Assembly (NCBI GenBank): GCA_011503125.2
Contig: WWBZ02000011.1
Location: forward strand, 1-64,000
Length of the DNA: 64,000 nucleotides
Source of the DNA: Botryosphaeria dothidea
Taxonomy: Eukaryota > Ascomycota > Dothideomycetes > Botryosphaeriales > Botryosphaeriaceae
Reading direction: 5' to 3'
The notes beneath the pieces were generated by a model. That model had not been told where the DNA came from. It made no database searches and saw only the letters and a program-made list of their open reading frames with translations. Below are positions 43,000-54,399 of this stretch, piece after piece. The number at the start of each line of letters is the position of its first letter. Positions within the stretch are counted from its first letter, which is position 1. The position numbers and the translations under genes were made by a program.

Positions 43000-45900
43000 C
43001 GACTAGCTGTCGAATTGAGGGCCTGCCTGTTGGCAGGAAGAGGGTTATCCGGCACGGGACTAGGTCCTGTGGTCTATAATGCCCACACTAGGTGACCGCT
43101 TGTGCCTCGCTCGCCCTCGGGGCGGGTGGTGTAGTGCTCATCTGGTGTGTGCAGGCTCGGCTCCGGCCGGGCCAAACCGCTTGACTTTTATCCACTGGTA
43201 GTCTACGCTTGGTTCCCTCCTAGTCCTATTCTAGTTCCCTTAGAGCTCTTGTCGGTCCTTCTATTTTAGGTACGTGTCCAGCGCTGCTGTGTCCTGTAGT
43301 ACTAATGCCGGTTCCCATGTTGGCCTTATATACCCTTCCTATTTGACTTGGTACTGGAGTTGGCGCCTCCTTTACCCTGGTTTTCTTGCCATTCGTTTAC
43401 TTAAGACTGCCTCCACTCTCTATTCGTCTTAACCATCTACTTAAACTGGTGGAGGTTAGTAGTCGTCTTGTTCTTAGCTTGGTAAGGGGTCTGTTCCTGC
43501 TGGCCGGAGTAGGTCTACATTAAAGACGTTATATACCGCTCCAGGGATATTTAATTTATAGCTATAGGATCTAACTACCTCGATAATAGTAAACTTAGCT
43601 GCCTTATTATCGAGCTTCTTGCTTAGCCTATCCGTCCTTAGATTCTTTAGGTATAGCTAGACCTTATTACCTACCTTATACGTAGGGGATAGGTTTCTTC
43701 GCCGGTTTGCTTGCCGTTTCTATTCTTATTAGGTATCTGCCATAGCTATCTATGCCTAGTCCGTTACCTCTTTAATCTTTGCCACGATTACTTCTATCCT
43801 TACTACTAGAGAGTCCCTCTAGAGGTCGCCGGGCTAGAGGTCTTCGGATAACTCTAGAGGCTCGAGGTGATATCCGTGGGAGAGAAAGAACGGGCTTACC
43901 TGTGTTGTAGCCGAGGTCCTCCTATTAAGAGCTAGCTAGACTATCGGTAGCTAGTCCGCCTAGTCTTGTTAGTAGTGGTCTACGAATAGTGCTAGCTTCC
44001 TTTCTACTTTAGTGTTCATCCTCTCCGTTAATCCGTCCGTTTAAGGGTAGTAGGCCGTTAAGATGCGCCTCTTAATCTTAAGCAGTTAATAGATACGTTA
44101 CTAGAGAAGGCTAACGAACTACGTTCCCCTATTAGATATAATTGCCGTTGGGATTCCGTAGTTCCGGTAGAAGTATGTAATAAAGAGCCTTGCAATGGTT
44201 TCCGTCTTAGTATTCGGGCAGGCCTTAAGGGTCACTTCTTTCCCTAGCCTATCGGTAATTACTATAAGCATCTCGCACCCGTTGCTTAATAGTAGGGGCC
44301 CAATAAAGTTAATAGAGATCTCTCTCTATTGACGACTTGGTACTGGTAACGGTTTAAGTAACCCTTGCTTCCGATCCCTCTAGACCTTAGTCCTTCCACA
44401 GACGTCATAGTTCCTATAAAACCTCCGGATATCGTTAACGAATCCTGGCTAGAAGAAGTGCCTTACCACGAGGGAGGTAGTTTAAACGCGTCCGGGGTGT
44501 GCCGAGAGGGGAGAGTTATGCATCTCTTGGATAATCCTTGTTCGTAGTGGCTCGGAGTCCGGTACCTATTTCCTTTCCCTAAAGAGGAGGTTTCCTTGAT
44601 AGTCTAGTGAATACTCCGCGATCGAGATCTTAAACTTAGTTGCAAACTCCGGTGGGAAGGTCCCTTCTCCTCGTTGTACTGCTTCCCGGAGTTGCTTTAG
44701 TACTTGGTCTTATTGGAGTGCCTCTTGCCATTGTTCCTTAAGGGGAGGTGGTTCTTGTCCGAGTTGTCCTGGTCGTGCCTGTCGAGGTTCGACTACTATG
44801 GCTTCTTCTGATAATAGCAGGTCTCCGTTATCCTAGTTTCCTTACTCTTCTGGGTCTTCCGGTGAGCCTATGTTCAGCACGAGTCCTTAGGCCGTTATTT
44901 AGAGCAGTTGAGCCGTCCTTTGTTCGAGCCTTTCGTCCATATCCGTGGTTGGTAGGTCCTGGTCCCTTCTTGTCAATGCGTCCGCTAATCCGTTAGTCTT
45001 TCCTGGCGTATATTCAATAATAAAGGAGAAGCGGCTAAGCTCTCTCTACTATCGAATCTGCCTCTTAGAGAGTCTCCTCGTAGTAGTAAAGTACTCTAAG
45101 TTCTTATAATTAGTAAGGATCTTAAACTGGTGTAGCCCCTTTAGTTTAGTATCCCACTAGCGTAAGTACTTAACTACTACGAGTAGTTCCTTATCGTAGA
45201 TTAGGTAGTTGCATTCCGCGGGTAGGTTCTTTTTCGAGAAGAACGCTACGGGCCGTAGAAAACCATCGTTATCGAACTATTGGAGCACTCCTCTAGTACA
45301 GTATCCTAAGGAGTCCGTAGCGAGAATTATCTCCCGTTCCGGGTCGAATTGTATAAGGACCGGTACCGTAATAAAAGCCTTTTTTAATTTCCTAAACGCG
45401 AGCTCGGTTTCCTAGTTCCATTGGAAGGGTACGTTCTTCCTCGTAAGTGATACTAGAGGGGCTACTAGGTTAGAAAAGCCCTTAATAAAACGCCGATAGA
45501 AGTTCGCAAAACCGAGGAAACTGAGTACGCCCTTTGCCGTGATAGGAGCTTTCCATTCTTGAATTGCTTTGATCTTTTCCGGGTCCATATAGATACCTTT
45601 ACCTGCTTCGATAATATACCCAAGATACTTAGTCGACTAGACTTCGAATTCGCATTTCTTTAGGTCGAGTTATAGACCTGCAGCATCCAATTTCTCTAAG
45701 ACCTTATCGACCTTTTCCCGGTGCTCCCGGCGGGATCCGTCCGTGAAGATTAGGATGTTATCTACGTACGCGGAGACAAAATCGTTAAGGAAGTCCTTTA
45801 GGATCCAATTAATATACCGTTGGAAGGTACTCGGGGCATTTACTAGTCTAAAAGGTGTTACTAGCCATTCGAAGAGTCCAAATCGGGTCCGGAATACTGT

Positions 45901-46950
45901 TAACCACTCGCTTTCCTCCGCGATTCGTATCCGATAGAAGGCAGTAGTTATATCTAGTTTCGTAAACCATCTTGCTTTGCTAATCCGATTAAGGGTCTCC
46001 TAGATTAGTGGTAGGGGATAGCGGTCCTTTCTCGTAATTCGATTAAGAGCCCGGTAGTCATAGCAGAAGCGTAGGCCTCCGCCTAGTTTCTTAACAAATA
46101 GTACGGGAGCAGCAGCCGGGGAATTGCTTACCCGGATAAACCCCTTATCGAGTAGTTCGTTAAGAGTCTTCCTAAGTACTAGAAGCTCGTCACGGGATAT
46201 ATTGTATAGGGGTCCCCATGGGGCGTCCGGTGTTTTGCCGTTGCTATCCTTTTCCAATTCGATTTAGTAGTTAATTCCAGGCCGGTGCGGTGGGAGTTTG
46301 TCTGCCTCCTTCTTGTCAAATAGGCGTATCCATCGAGGGTCTACCTAGCTAGGTAGCCGGGCCTGAGTATCCGTGGGGGTTTTCTCTTGAAGAGCCTTAT
46401 TAATATCCGCTAGGCTCGCTATAAAGACTTAGTACCCTTTCTTTTCTCGGTTCCTTAAGAGGTAACTGAAGGTAGAGGCTCCGATAAGCTTGCCCTGAGG
46501 GCTAGGAAGATCTATTGCTTATTTTACTACTAGCCCTGTGTCCTTAAAGGTAATAGTCCGTTTACTTTGATCGAGTACCGCTTTTTCCTGTACCATCTAT
46601 AGGCTTCCCAATATTAGGTCGCAACCGGAAAGCCTAGGCACGATGTAGAAGAATATGCGCTTCTGGCAGTGGCCTCTAATGTCTACCTCAGCCTAGGTAA
46701 CCTCGTCTATTTTCTATCCTGTAGGTGTAAGTCCGTTCAGTGTCCTTGGGGAGATCTTTATACGCGGGAGGTTGCAGCGTTTAGCAAAACCGTGGCTTAT
46801 AACAGCGTAGAATTCATAACCAGTATCGGCGAGAGCTTTACCGAAAGACTCTTTATTGATCATAACTGGGGTAAGGAGTAAATCTTGTTCTAGCTTACGT
46901 TGCTGCTTGCGCCATTCGTTCCGCACTTCCTACTTTTCCTCCACTATGGG
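43000..46950 (-). pseudogene. pol of element G
   Basis: Minus-strand pol remnants in order from the right: protease (about 46900-46680), reverse transcriptase (uninterrupted 46257-46000, then with stops to about 45500; catalytic box YVDN at about 45755-45765), RNase H (about 45300-45000) and integrase (about 44300-43950, with L-I-V-I-T-D-R-L-G and S-N-R-G). No chromodomain could be made out with confidence. Stops are RIP-type TAG/TAA. Inactive. Confidence 0.75.
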
Positions 46951-47348
46951 CTCCTGCCTGCGATTTTCGACAGGAGCTTTTAGTTTTCCGACTGCTGGGA
47001 GGAGGACTCGTCCTCCAAGTCTTCCAGTTCCGGTCCCACGTGTTCCTCCTGTTGGGTAGGCTTTGCGAGCCTTGCTGGCCTCCTTGGTGGCAGCCATGGG
47101 CACTAGGCAACCCTATGCATAGAGTCGCCACAGCGTAGGCAACGACCCTCATCCTTGCGTCTTTGCATCTCTTGCTCGTCTACCTACTTAATACGACGTC
47201 CTTGGGCGGCCCTTGCAGGCCCTGTAGGTTCCTATTCCATTTTATCTTGCTGGGGCGTGGTCGGCTTTGGCTTGGACCCTGGCTGCCTGCCAGTAGACCC
47301 TGCCGAGCCAACTTTATTCTGACCACGCTACCAGTCTTGTTGCCAGCC

Positions 47349-48176
47349 CTACTGGGGCTTCTTGCCCGTATTGCGTAGGTTGAACGCTTCCAGTTGGTCA
47401 CTAACACGTTTTAACTCCGTGCAGTAGTCCTCGAAAGACTGGCTAGTATTCCCAAGGCCGATCATACTTCGCTGGAGCTCCTGGCTAAGCCCTGCTTCTA
47501 GGTAGGCCTTAAGGATCTCGTCCGGCCAGTTGGTGCCTCCCGCCTCTAGTACGAGTTTGCGGAATTCGGTGAAGTACTCCATGAAAGGCTTGTTAGTTTG
47601 GCGTAGCTTATGCAGCTTACGTTGGGCCTTCTCTTGCACGTGGGGGTCGCCAAATGATAGGCGTAGCTGATCTAGTAGGCACTGAGCAGTCATGCTAGTC
47701 GTGTTGGTGCTGGCTTGTACCCAGGGCTGTAGCTGACGAGCTGCTTCGCCCCTAAGCCGATTGTGAAGCATAAAAAACTTCGTAGCTTTAGTGCAACTCG
47801 TGTAGTCCACGACGAGTTTGGCTTGGGCCTGGGCAATCCAAGGCTCGAGTTCTTCTCTATTACCCGAAAACTCGGCGAGAGGGCCGAGGTTCTTCGTGGG
47901 GCCTGTCTTGGTGGGGTGGCTGGTGGGTCCTGACTTAGGGGCAGGGGGGTCCGAGGCAATTCCGGCTACCCTAGCCTCCTTTTCTCCGGCCTCCCCTAAG
48001 GGTTGTGTAGAAGGGGTTTGGGCGCCTCCCACCTTCAAGAGTTCCTCCTTCTCCTCCTTAAGCTGCATAACCTCTTGGGTAAGAGTATCCATTCGTGCCA
48101 TCATTTGTAGCAGTAACCGCTTCGTTTCTTGGTTCTCTTGAGCCTGTAGCTCTTGTCCATGCTCTTGAGGACTCAT
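47349..48176 (-). CDS. Gag of element G, truncated by a TAG
   Basis: Open frame of 275 residues from ATG at 48176. The N-terminus has a Leu/Gln/Glu coiled coil (about residues 8-50), followed by a Pro/Thr linker and then the retrotransposon Gag capsid domain (residues about 95-260, with F-S-G-N-R-E-E-L-E-P-W and S-F-G-D-P-H). It stops at TAG 47351-47349. The frame continues beyond this stop to a CCHC knuckle C-L-R-C-G-D-S-M-H-R-V-A-Q-C (about 47145-47105), so the stop is most likely a RIPed Trp or Gln codon and the product lacks its nucleic-acid-binding knuckle. The start is 136 bp inside the 5' LTR edge. Confidence 0.75.
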   Translation of the reverse strand: MSPQEHGQELQAQENQETKRLLLQMMARMDTLTQEVMQLKEEKEELLKVGGAQTPSTQPLGEAGEKEARVAGIASDPPAPKSGPTSHPTKTGPTKNLGPLAEFSGNREELEPWIAQAQAKLVVDYTSCTKATKFFMLHNRLRGEAARQLQPWVQASTNTTSMTAQCLLDQLRLSFGDPHVQEKAQRKLHKLRQTNKPFMEYFTEFRKLVLEAGGTNWPDEILKAYLEAGLSQELQRSMIGLGNTSQSFEDYCTELKRVSDQLEAFNLRNTGKKPQ

Positions 48177-48180
48177 ATCG

Positions 48181-48252
48181 AGTGATTCCGGTGATTCCGG
48201 TGATTCCAGTGATTCCAGTGATTCCAGTGATTCCAGTGATTCCAGTGATTCT
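48181..48252 (+). repeat. 9-bp tandem repeat (GTGATTCCA, eight units)
   Basis: Near-perfect array directly upstream of the element G gag start, in the leader. Un-RIPed. Confidence 0.9.
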
Positions 48253-48300
48253 AGTGCGCAACTGTGCCAGTGATCCGATGTCCAGTAAGTCCAATATGGG

Positions 48301-48310
48301 AAGTCTAGCT
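48301..48310 (-). other. Primer-binding region of element G (probable self-priming)
   Basis: On the minus strand the 5' LTR is followed by TT and then AGCTAGACTT (48310-48301), the exact complement of AAGTCTAGCT in the LTR (48378-48369). The TATA-like GTATATAAC lies about 40 bp upstream of that site (48425-48417). Same 2-nt offset as in the other Ty3 families here. Confidence 0.65.
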
Positions 48311-48312
48311 AA

Positions 48313-48496
48313 TGTCAGGGCTCAACCTCAGGATGATCGCTGAAAGGTATATTGCGCTATGTACGTTAAGCTAGACTTAAGGAGAAAGAAGAGAAGACGT
48401 AGAAGAAAGGAAAGAGTTATATACAAGGGAGGCTTGGCGTCACGTGACCCGCCGATGATCCTCTGAGGCTTGATCCTGAGGCTTCAGACTCTAACA
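48313..48496 (-). repeat. 5' LTR of element G
   Basis: 184 bp, un-RIPed, TGTTAG...CTGACA on the minus strand, with GTCACGTGAC at 48439-48448 and target duplication GTAGC at 48497. Confidence 0.93.
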
Positions 48497-48501
48497 GTAG
48501 C

Positions 48502-49273
48502 CCTTCTTATTCGGTTAGAATATCTATACTAGAGAAGGAAGCCGAATCGAAAGTATATAATAAGGCCGTCCTAGAAGCCCCGAATAGTTAAGTATCTATA
48601 TATTCCGACGCCTTATAACTTCCTAACGGAAAAGAAATAGAAATAGGAATAGAAATACTAGACCTTAGCTAATCTCGAGACTTAATATAATAAGAACTAG
48701 TTAGGAACTACGGTCCTAACTATCTCGTTTATAACGGCGAACTAGAAGGTATTATAAATACCCTCGAATTTACTAGTAAACGTAGATATAAAAACCGAGA
48801 AATAAGAGTCTATACGGATAACTAAGCCGTACTCTTACGGCTATAAACCCTAGCTAATACTCCTAGCTAAGACTAATAAATCCGGGTAGTAAAAGTAGCA
48901 AAAATCCTATAGGATAAGGGGAACAAAATCTCTCTAGAATGGGTACCTAGATATAAAGATATCCTTAGAAATAAAACTACGGATAAACTAGCAAAAGAAG
49001 CTACTAGACTACCTATATCGAGCTCGAAAAATAGCGTAGCCTTCTACGGAATATAGCTAAAGGAAGAGCTTTATAAAGAGTAGGAAAAGAAGCTTAAAAA
49101 CACCTTAGCCTCTACCTATAAGGAACTATACGGCTATTAAGTTAAACGGAAACTAAAAGCCCCTTTAAAAGAGCGAGAATTAGCCTCCGCCTTTTACTAA
49201 CTAAAGATAGGATACGGATACTTTAGATCCTATCTCTTTAGGTTTAAACACGCCGAAACCGATAGGTGCCTAT
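48502..49273 (+). pseudogene. LINE F RNase H and C-terminal region
   Basis: Continuation of LINE F after element G. It has an RNase H-like domain with Asp residues in Y-S-D-A (about 48602), Y-T-D-N-stop-A (about 48813-48830) and T-A-D-K-L-A-K-E-A (about 48980-49005), the usual order of the catalytic carboxylates. It is followed by a C-terminal H-A-E-T-D-R-C-L segment that a solo LTR interrupts at 49273. LINE-1 has no such RNase H domain, so the two LINEs are different families. Confidence 0.75.
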
Positions 49274-49523
49274 TGTGATGGCTTGCATCCGGTGCACTCG
49301 CGGAAATGTAGTGGCATTACTATCTACGAGAAGACTAAGCTAAAGAGAAAAGAAAGAAAGGTTTAAGTAAGATAGCGCTGCTTATATATCTCTCTAGAGT
49401 CCCTTTTACTGGTAGCGAGTTGCAGGGTTTTCTTGTTGAGCTTCATTGAGCTTCAGGGTCCTCTCAACCCAAGGTCTCGCCGCAGGATCCATCCAAGGCA
49501 CCCTCAGGGTTCAAACCGTAATA
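49274..49523 (-). repeat. Solo LTR of family 2
   Basis: Single 250-bp LTR of the B/D/E family with its own 5-bp duplication CCTAT (49269-49273 and 49524-49528) and no internal region, so it arose by LTR-LTR recombination. It is the least mutated family-2 LTR in the window and sits in heavily RIPed LINE F sequence, so it is a recent event. Confidence 0.95.
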
Positions 49524-49983
49524 CCTATACACGAACATAGCAAAACAAGCACCTAGATATCTCTTACTAAAATGCCTAAAATACTCCTACGAAAGAAGGA
49601 GTATAAAGGATATACTTAGAAGAGACTATCTAGACCTAAAGGAGCTTCTTATATCGATAAAAGGAATATCTAGTACGCTAGATTTTCTAAAATAAATAAA
49701 GATATCTATACGGAGATGGTATCTAGAAAATAGCTCGGCGGAGCTCTAAATAAACGTATACCTACCGTATTTTCTTTTACTTTCCTTATATCTATTTCTC
49801 CTTTATTTCCTTTGGCTACTAGCCTATTTAGGCGATAGACGCCATACCGTTTACTATACCTAAATAGCCCACCTTTACTAAAAAGAGGTATTACCCTTCT
49901 ATAGCTACGAGTTCTAGAAACTCCGTCTTTAATAGTTATAGGCTGAAAAAAGGACGTAAAACTAAATAAATAAATAAATAAAT

Positions 49984-50294
49984 ATAGTACGTAGAGATAT
50001 AAGTTTACTACGTAGCTTTAGAGCGAGACTATTATATTAATTAGCTAACTATTTAAGAACTTTATCCTCTTTTATAACGTAAATAGTAGTTCCGGCCGGC
50101 CGAATTAAGTCTTTAATATTATTATATAACTCGCTTACTTACTCTAAAGTCTTTAGAGATTAAATATTAGAACCGATGCCCTCGTATATATTGTTATAGA
50201 TATCTAGAAACTTCTTCGACACACGAACACCAAAATTAACAAACTGAACTATGCTGGCCGCTAACGAGAGCGCTGTGAGTGGATCGAGCGCCAT
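49984..50294 (-). pseudogene. 5' fragment of an NLR/STAND gene, cut by LINE F and RIPed
   Basis: ATG at 50294 opens M-A-L-D-P-L-T-A-L-S-L-A-A-S-I-V-Q-F, the hallmark start of the N-terminal domain of fungal NLR-type STAND proteins (signal-sensing NACHT/NB-ARC proteins of heterokaryon incompatibility and defence). The frame is open for 43 codons, then carries TAA/TAG stops at former Gln-like positions (first at about 50165-50163). It still reads on through V-S-E-L-Y-N-N-I-K-D-L-I and L-A-N-stop-Y-N-S-L-A, matching the second half of that domain. It ends where the TAAA tail of LINE F begins. No NACHT, ankyrin or WD part is present in the window. The domain call is by recognised pattern, not a search. 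Confidence 0.7.
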
Positions 50295-51958
50295 GTCGCC
50301 TAGTGATTTCTGCCTAAGCTCGGGAATGCCGTGCAGCAGGAGAGTATGTATTATTGTTTAGACGAATGGTGCTGCTGATAAGTTGTTAAGCGGGGTTTAT
50401 CAGGCAGCGGCCGGTCTAGATCTCGGCACGTTGTACAAGACGCAAAGCCTTGCGACGTGCATATGCATTGCTCTCCTCGCTACGGGTATCTGCGGAATCC
50501 TCGACATCGATTAAAGTGTGATCGTTAGTGTTGCATAACAGAACGCCTCGCCGTTCAATTCATTTAGCACATTCACGTAAGTATGTAACATTTTGGATGG
50601 GTCTCCGTAGATAAGCGGAGAAAGTGGCGCAGTTGTGTTCAGCTGGAATCGAAGGATCACGGGCGCAACGCGACCCGCCTTCGCAAAAGCCTCCATACAT
50701 CATCCATATGGCTATGCTCCTCGAGCACCTCAGAGCACCCTGTTTTTCGTTACATTATAAACTTCTACATCATTACGTTTAAAGTCAACTTTGGGTCATC
50801 GCCGGGTATTGAAGTCGTGCTCCATACGGACTTCTGTTGAATCCAGAACACTTTTGGGCACTGCTTGGTCTGGCAATAATGGTTGACGCGGCGATTCCAT
50901 TTCCAGTACTCTGAGATGGTATAGATATCATCTTGCAAAGATTTTGGGGTTGATAGTAGTGCAAGGATATAGGTGGAGGCTGGGCTAGCTTTGCACTGCC
51001 CCGCACACGCTGGGAAGCTAGAGCGCTTTAAGGGCTGTACACTCTCTTTTGGTCATTCCCCACAGTTCCTCACCTCAGCACAAGTTATCTACGGACTTTC
51101 TCCTCCTGACGCAATGCAAAGAAGCTCCATTATCAAATCAATCTCACACAGCCGATGCTCAAACATCGCCGATTCCAGAAATTAAATACAGCCCTCGACA
51201 GAGCTATGGCAGGGCTAGGCCAGTGACACATTCTCAATGTCGTGTTTTTAAGCCGAGAGTGAGAAGCGCTTGGATCCGGCTGATACGAGATTGACAAGCC
51301 CAACAGGGAACGTTCATGAAGTAGCGGCAGGCCATCCGCTGCTGCGATGCAGGAAGTATCGAGAGGCGTGGATTAGAATCCAAGGACCTTAAAAGATCGC
51401 CGGGAGGATGAGATTTGGATTCCTCTGTAAAGAAAAAACATTGCAGGCATTTTCGTGCCAGAGGCAGCTGGCAAAAATCTTCGCGCCTTGGCGGTAGAAA
51501 GTATTACCCATCATCCATCCATCCCTACATGCAGAGGGCCATTTTTAGCTCTGGCTGGAGATAGTCTTCAGTGGCGTGAGGCAAACGCGCAATTTCGCCG
51601 GGTGCGTTTGATAGGCTGTGTAACAACTTTGCTGAGCCTCGTCATTCGGCGGTGCACAACCATTGGCGCCTGCGAGGATGTTAGAAATGCGCCAGCCTCA
51701 ATCCTTCGGCTGGCCGGACGACTTGCTAAAATCCTCTTGTAGATGGTTGAAGCTAACTCATTTGGCTGGAAACTTTCTGCTTCTGCGCAAGCCCTTACCT
51801 CAGCCTTAGAAGGGGTTTCTTGGCAGTCAGACCAACAACAGCCACGGCGCCACAGCTGAAACTGTTTTGCGGTGCACAATTAAATATCTCTTCGTCCCTC
51901 CGATCCTCGAATTGATGCTATACGTGCATGATTTCACTCACAAACGCCAACAACAGCC
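50295..51958. other. Intergenic, un-RIPed, no gene seen
   Basis: 1.66 kb of normal composition between the NLR fragment (leftward) and the DUF3433-like gene (rightward), so a divergent promoter region. A 61-codon minus-strand frame at 50511-50696 and other short frames show no recognisable pattern. Confidence 0.6.
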
Positions 51959-54399
51959 ATGCAAGCAGTGGGACATTACTCGGGTGTTCCTCAAGACGAG
52001 CCTGCTCGTGAGTACCGTACGCACCCTTTGCATACACCATCCCATTGGGAAAGGTAATAATGCTGATAACCACTGCCAGAATCACAGAATTTGCCTAAGA
52101 AGCACCATGTCCCTGTACCTGTCAAGACGGCCACACTTCTCGGGTTTTGTGCCGTCACAGTATCAATCTTTAGTCTCGTGCTCTGGACTGCATTACCTGG
52201 GAATCGACGTGATGACGGAGACTTGCATCGACGACATGAGCTGCCAATAGTCAAGCATTACATCCGGGCGACCTCGGATCCTTCGGCGGACAACGCATCA
52301 GCACCAATAACCAGCGATGTAGTCGTCATCACTCCGTCGACCACCCAGACATCGGATGAGGGTGGTGTTACAGCAACAACCAACCCTGATGCTTTCGTTC
52401 CTCTTAAACCAACCACCACAATAACAGCCGGATCAACAACCTCAGATGCATTCATCCCTCTTGACCCAAGTCCTGCAGAGACGGAGTCAACTGCTACCAG
52501 CGCGTTCATCCCTCTTGACCCGAGCGAAAAGACGGCCACCGCCCCAGGCACCACTGCCCTGGGCACGACCGCTCCCGACGCTTTCATTCCACTTGGGCCA
52601 AGTGGAAGCCCAGTCACCAAGCCAACTGCCGGAACATTTGTTATTACGACGAACGTACCAGGTGGCACTGCGATGGTGGCTGCTACAATCACAGGCACAC
52701 TGAGGCCAAGTGAGCCCCTTCTCTTCACGGCCACCGGATCTAACATTCCTGGTGGAACATTGGTCATTACCAAATCGGATCCTCTCGTTGCCAACCCTAC
52801 AGCTACAGCGAAGAACTCTGGAGGAACGGCAAACAGCGCCGACACCATTCCACCGGGAGACAGCTTCGACATATACGATGGTAGATTCACCATAGGACAT
52901 TATTTCCTGGGTGCTTATTTCCCGACGCTGCTTGCAGTCGTATACGGTATGCTGTGGAACACCATCCTTGCCGGGATTACTGAAATCACACCTTTCCTCC
53001 AATTGACGAGGCCGGGTGGAGCTTCAGCCAAGGAGTCGCTGTTCCTTGAGTATCAAAATGCCAGTTTGTGGCATTTGCTTGTCAGCAGCATCAAGCATCA
53101 CAACGGTTTGGTATTCGCAGGTACTATGGCAACCCTCATTATCACGGCAGCGATAGCTCTCGCTGCGGAGGTATTTTACATCGGTATCAGCGGCACATGC
53201 AGAGAGACTGGGAAGGGATCTGATTGTACCCGCTACCTTGGGATAAATCGGAATCTTGCCTGGGCTGAATGCGGCATGCTGCTGATCATCCTGGTGGTCG
53301 TGGCATTTGTGATCTTCGCCATGCGGAAGAGGAGCACCGGTCTCTTCGCTGAAGCCACCAGCATTGCAGGCATAGCAACCCTAATGTCAAATCCTCAAGC
53401 TGTGGCTCTGATCCGTGAGGCTTTGGAGGACCGCAGATTCCTGGGTAGCAGTAGGGAGACAACTTTCGGGATCGGACGGTCATATGACGAAGCATCTGGC
53501 TGGACATACGGCTTCACAGTCCTCGAGAAGACTAAAACCACCGAAAGCAAGGATGCAGGAATCATCATGTTCGAGGAGGACCTAGTAAAAGAAAGCAGCA
53601 ACGTATTGCCGTTTCTTCTCCTCCCGGCGATGATCATTGTATTCGAATTAATTCTCCTCGGCCTCCTTACCATTATCCTCTACTACTGGTTCAACGGCTC
53701 GCCTTCCGCCCTCGAGGACTTCATGAACAGCCAGACATTTGGCCCCAAGCTGATGATGTCCTGCTTCGGCATTGTCATCCGCATCTGGTGGTCCGAGATC
53801 TCCAGAGGTAAATTTGTTCTCACATCTTTGATCCTGAAGCGTTTTTACTGACAATTCCATCGCCTACAGCTGTCCACACAATTGAGCCCTACCATCGCCT
53901 CGTTCTAGGCCAGGCTACTCCACGCGAGAGCTTGCTGGCGCCGACAAGCTCACACGCCGTGTCCACAATCTTCACCGCCCTGACTCGACGGCATTTCTTT
54001 GCCGCATTCGTCGCACTTCTGGCCATATTGAGCGAAGTTCTGATTGTTACATTGGCGGCTATTCCATTCAATCTTGCCATTCTGCTGGACGCTTTCAGAA
54101 TATCCGTTTTCATCAGCGTTGGAATAATCGGGCTCATGATTGCCACGCTTCCGTTTGTATTACTTCGATACAAGGATAGCCTCATAGGCCCGCCGGGCTG
54201 TATAGCCGACACGGTGAAGCTTCTGATGAATCCAGGAAATGAGGTTGTTCATGCACTTGGGGGAATGGGTGGACTCAAACGGGCAGAAAGAGATTCAGCG
54301 ATCGAAGGTTTGCGCAGAAGGTATCGTCTCGCCGAACAAAGCGGCACGCACCCTGCAAAACTCCACATTGTTTTTGAGCATGCGGACTGGGTTGGGTGA
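51959..54399 (+). CDS. DUF3433-like multi-pass membrane protein
   Basis: Three-exon model: 51959-52007, 52080-53807, 53870-54399, giving 768 residues. The large frame has no ATG of its own. A 49-bp first exon joined by a GTGAGT...CCAG intron (CTGAT branch) supplies one in frame. The second intron (GTAAAT, TACTGAC branch, TACAG) rejoins the domain exactly. There is one hydrophobic segment near residues 33-51, then a Ser/Thr/Pro-rich region with four D/S-A-F-I/V-P-L-x-P repeats (about residues 118-200). The core follows, with G-A-Y-F-P-T-L-L-A-V (about 300) and several membrane helices; its second half repeats V-H-T-I-E-P-Y-H-R-L and more helices after the second intron. This is the plan of fungal DUF3433 proteins, likely plasma membrane and of unknown function. 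First gene inside un-RIPed DNA. Confidence 0.8.

Larger units (their letters stand above)
42474..48496 (-). mobile_element. Element G: Ty3 element of a third family, partly RIPed
   Basis: 6023 bp, LTRs of 184 bp at 42474-42657 (3') and 48313-48496 (5'), target duplication GTAGC (42469-42473 and 48497-48501) inside LINE F. Gag and pol lie on the minus strand. RIP is uneven: the middle (about 43400-46700) is mutated, while the ends, including the 5' LTR and gag, are nearly clean. Its reverse transcriptase is close to that of family 2 (shared [18 protein letters not shown]), but its LTR is unrelated. Confidence 0.93.
39958..49983 (+). mobile_element. LINE F: second, heavily RIPed LINE family with (TAAA)n tail
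   Basis: Pieces 39958-42473, 48502-49273 and 49529-49983, interrupted by element G and a solo LTR. It encodes endonuclease, reverse transcriptase and RNase H remnants. The 3' end is a TAAA run at about 49961-49983, which abuts an NLR gene fragment. No target duplication is visible, and the left border falls inside the truncated LTR of E, so the start is uncertain. Confidence 0.75.

Noticed and set aside
50511..50696. 61-codon minus frame upstream of the NLR fragment
   Set aside because: It starts clear of the NLR fragment, shows no family pattern and no splice partners; left as intergenic.
52258..52893. 211-codon minus frame opposite the DUF3433-like gene
   Set aside because: It mirrors the Ser/Thr/Pro-rich linker, where antisense frames stay open by composition; no start context or splice partner.
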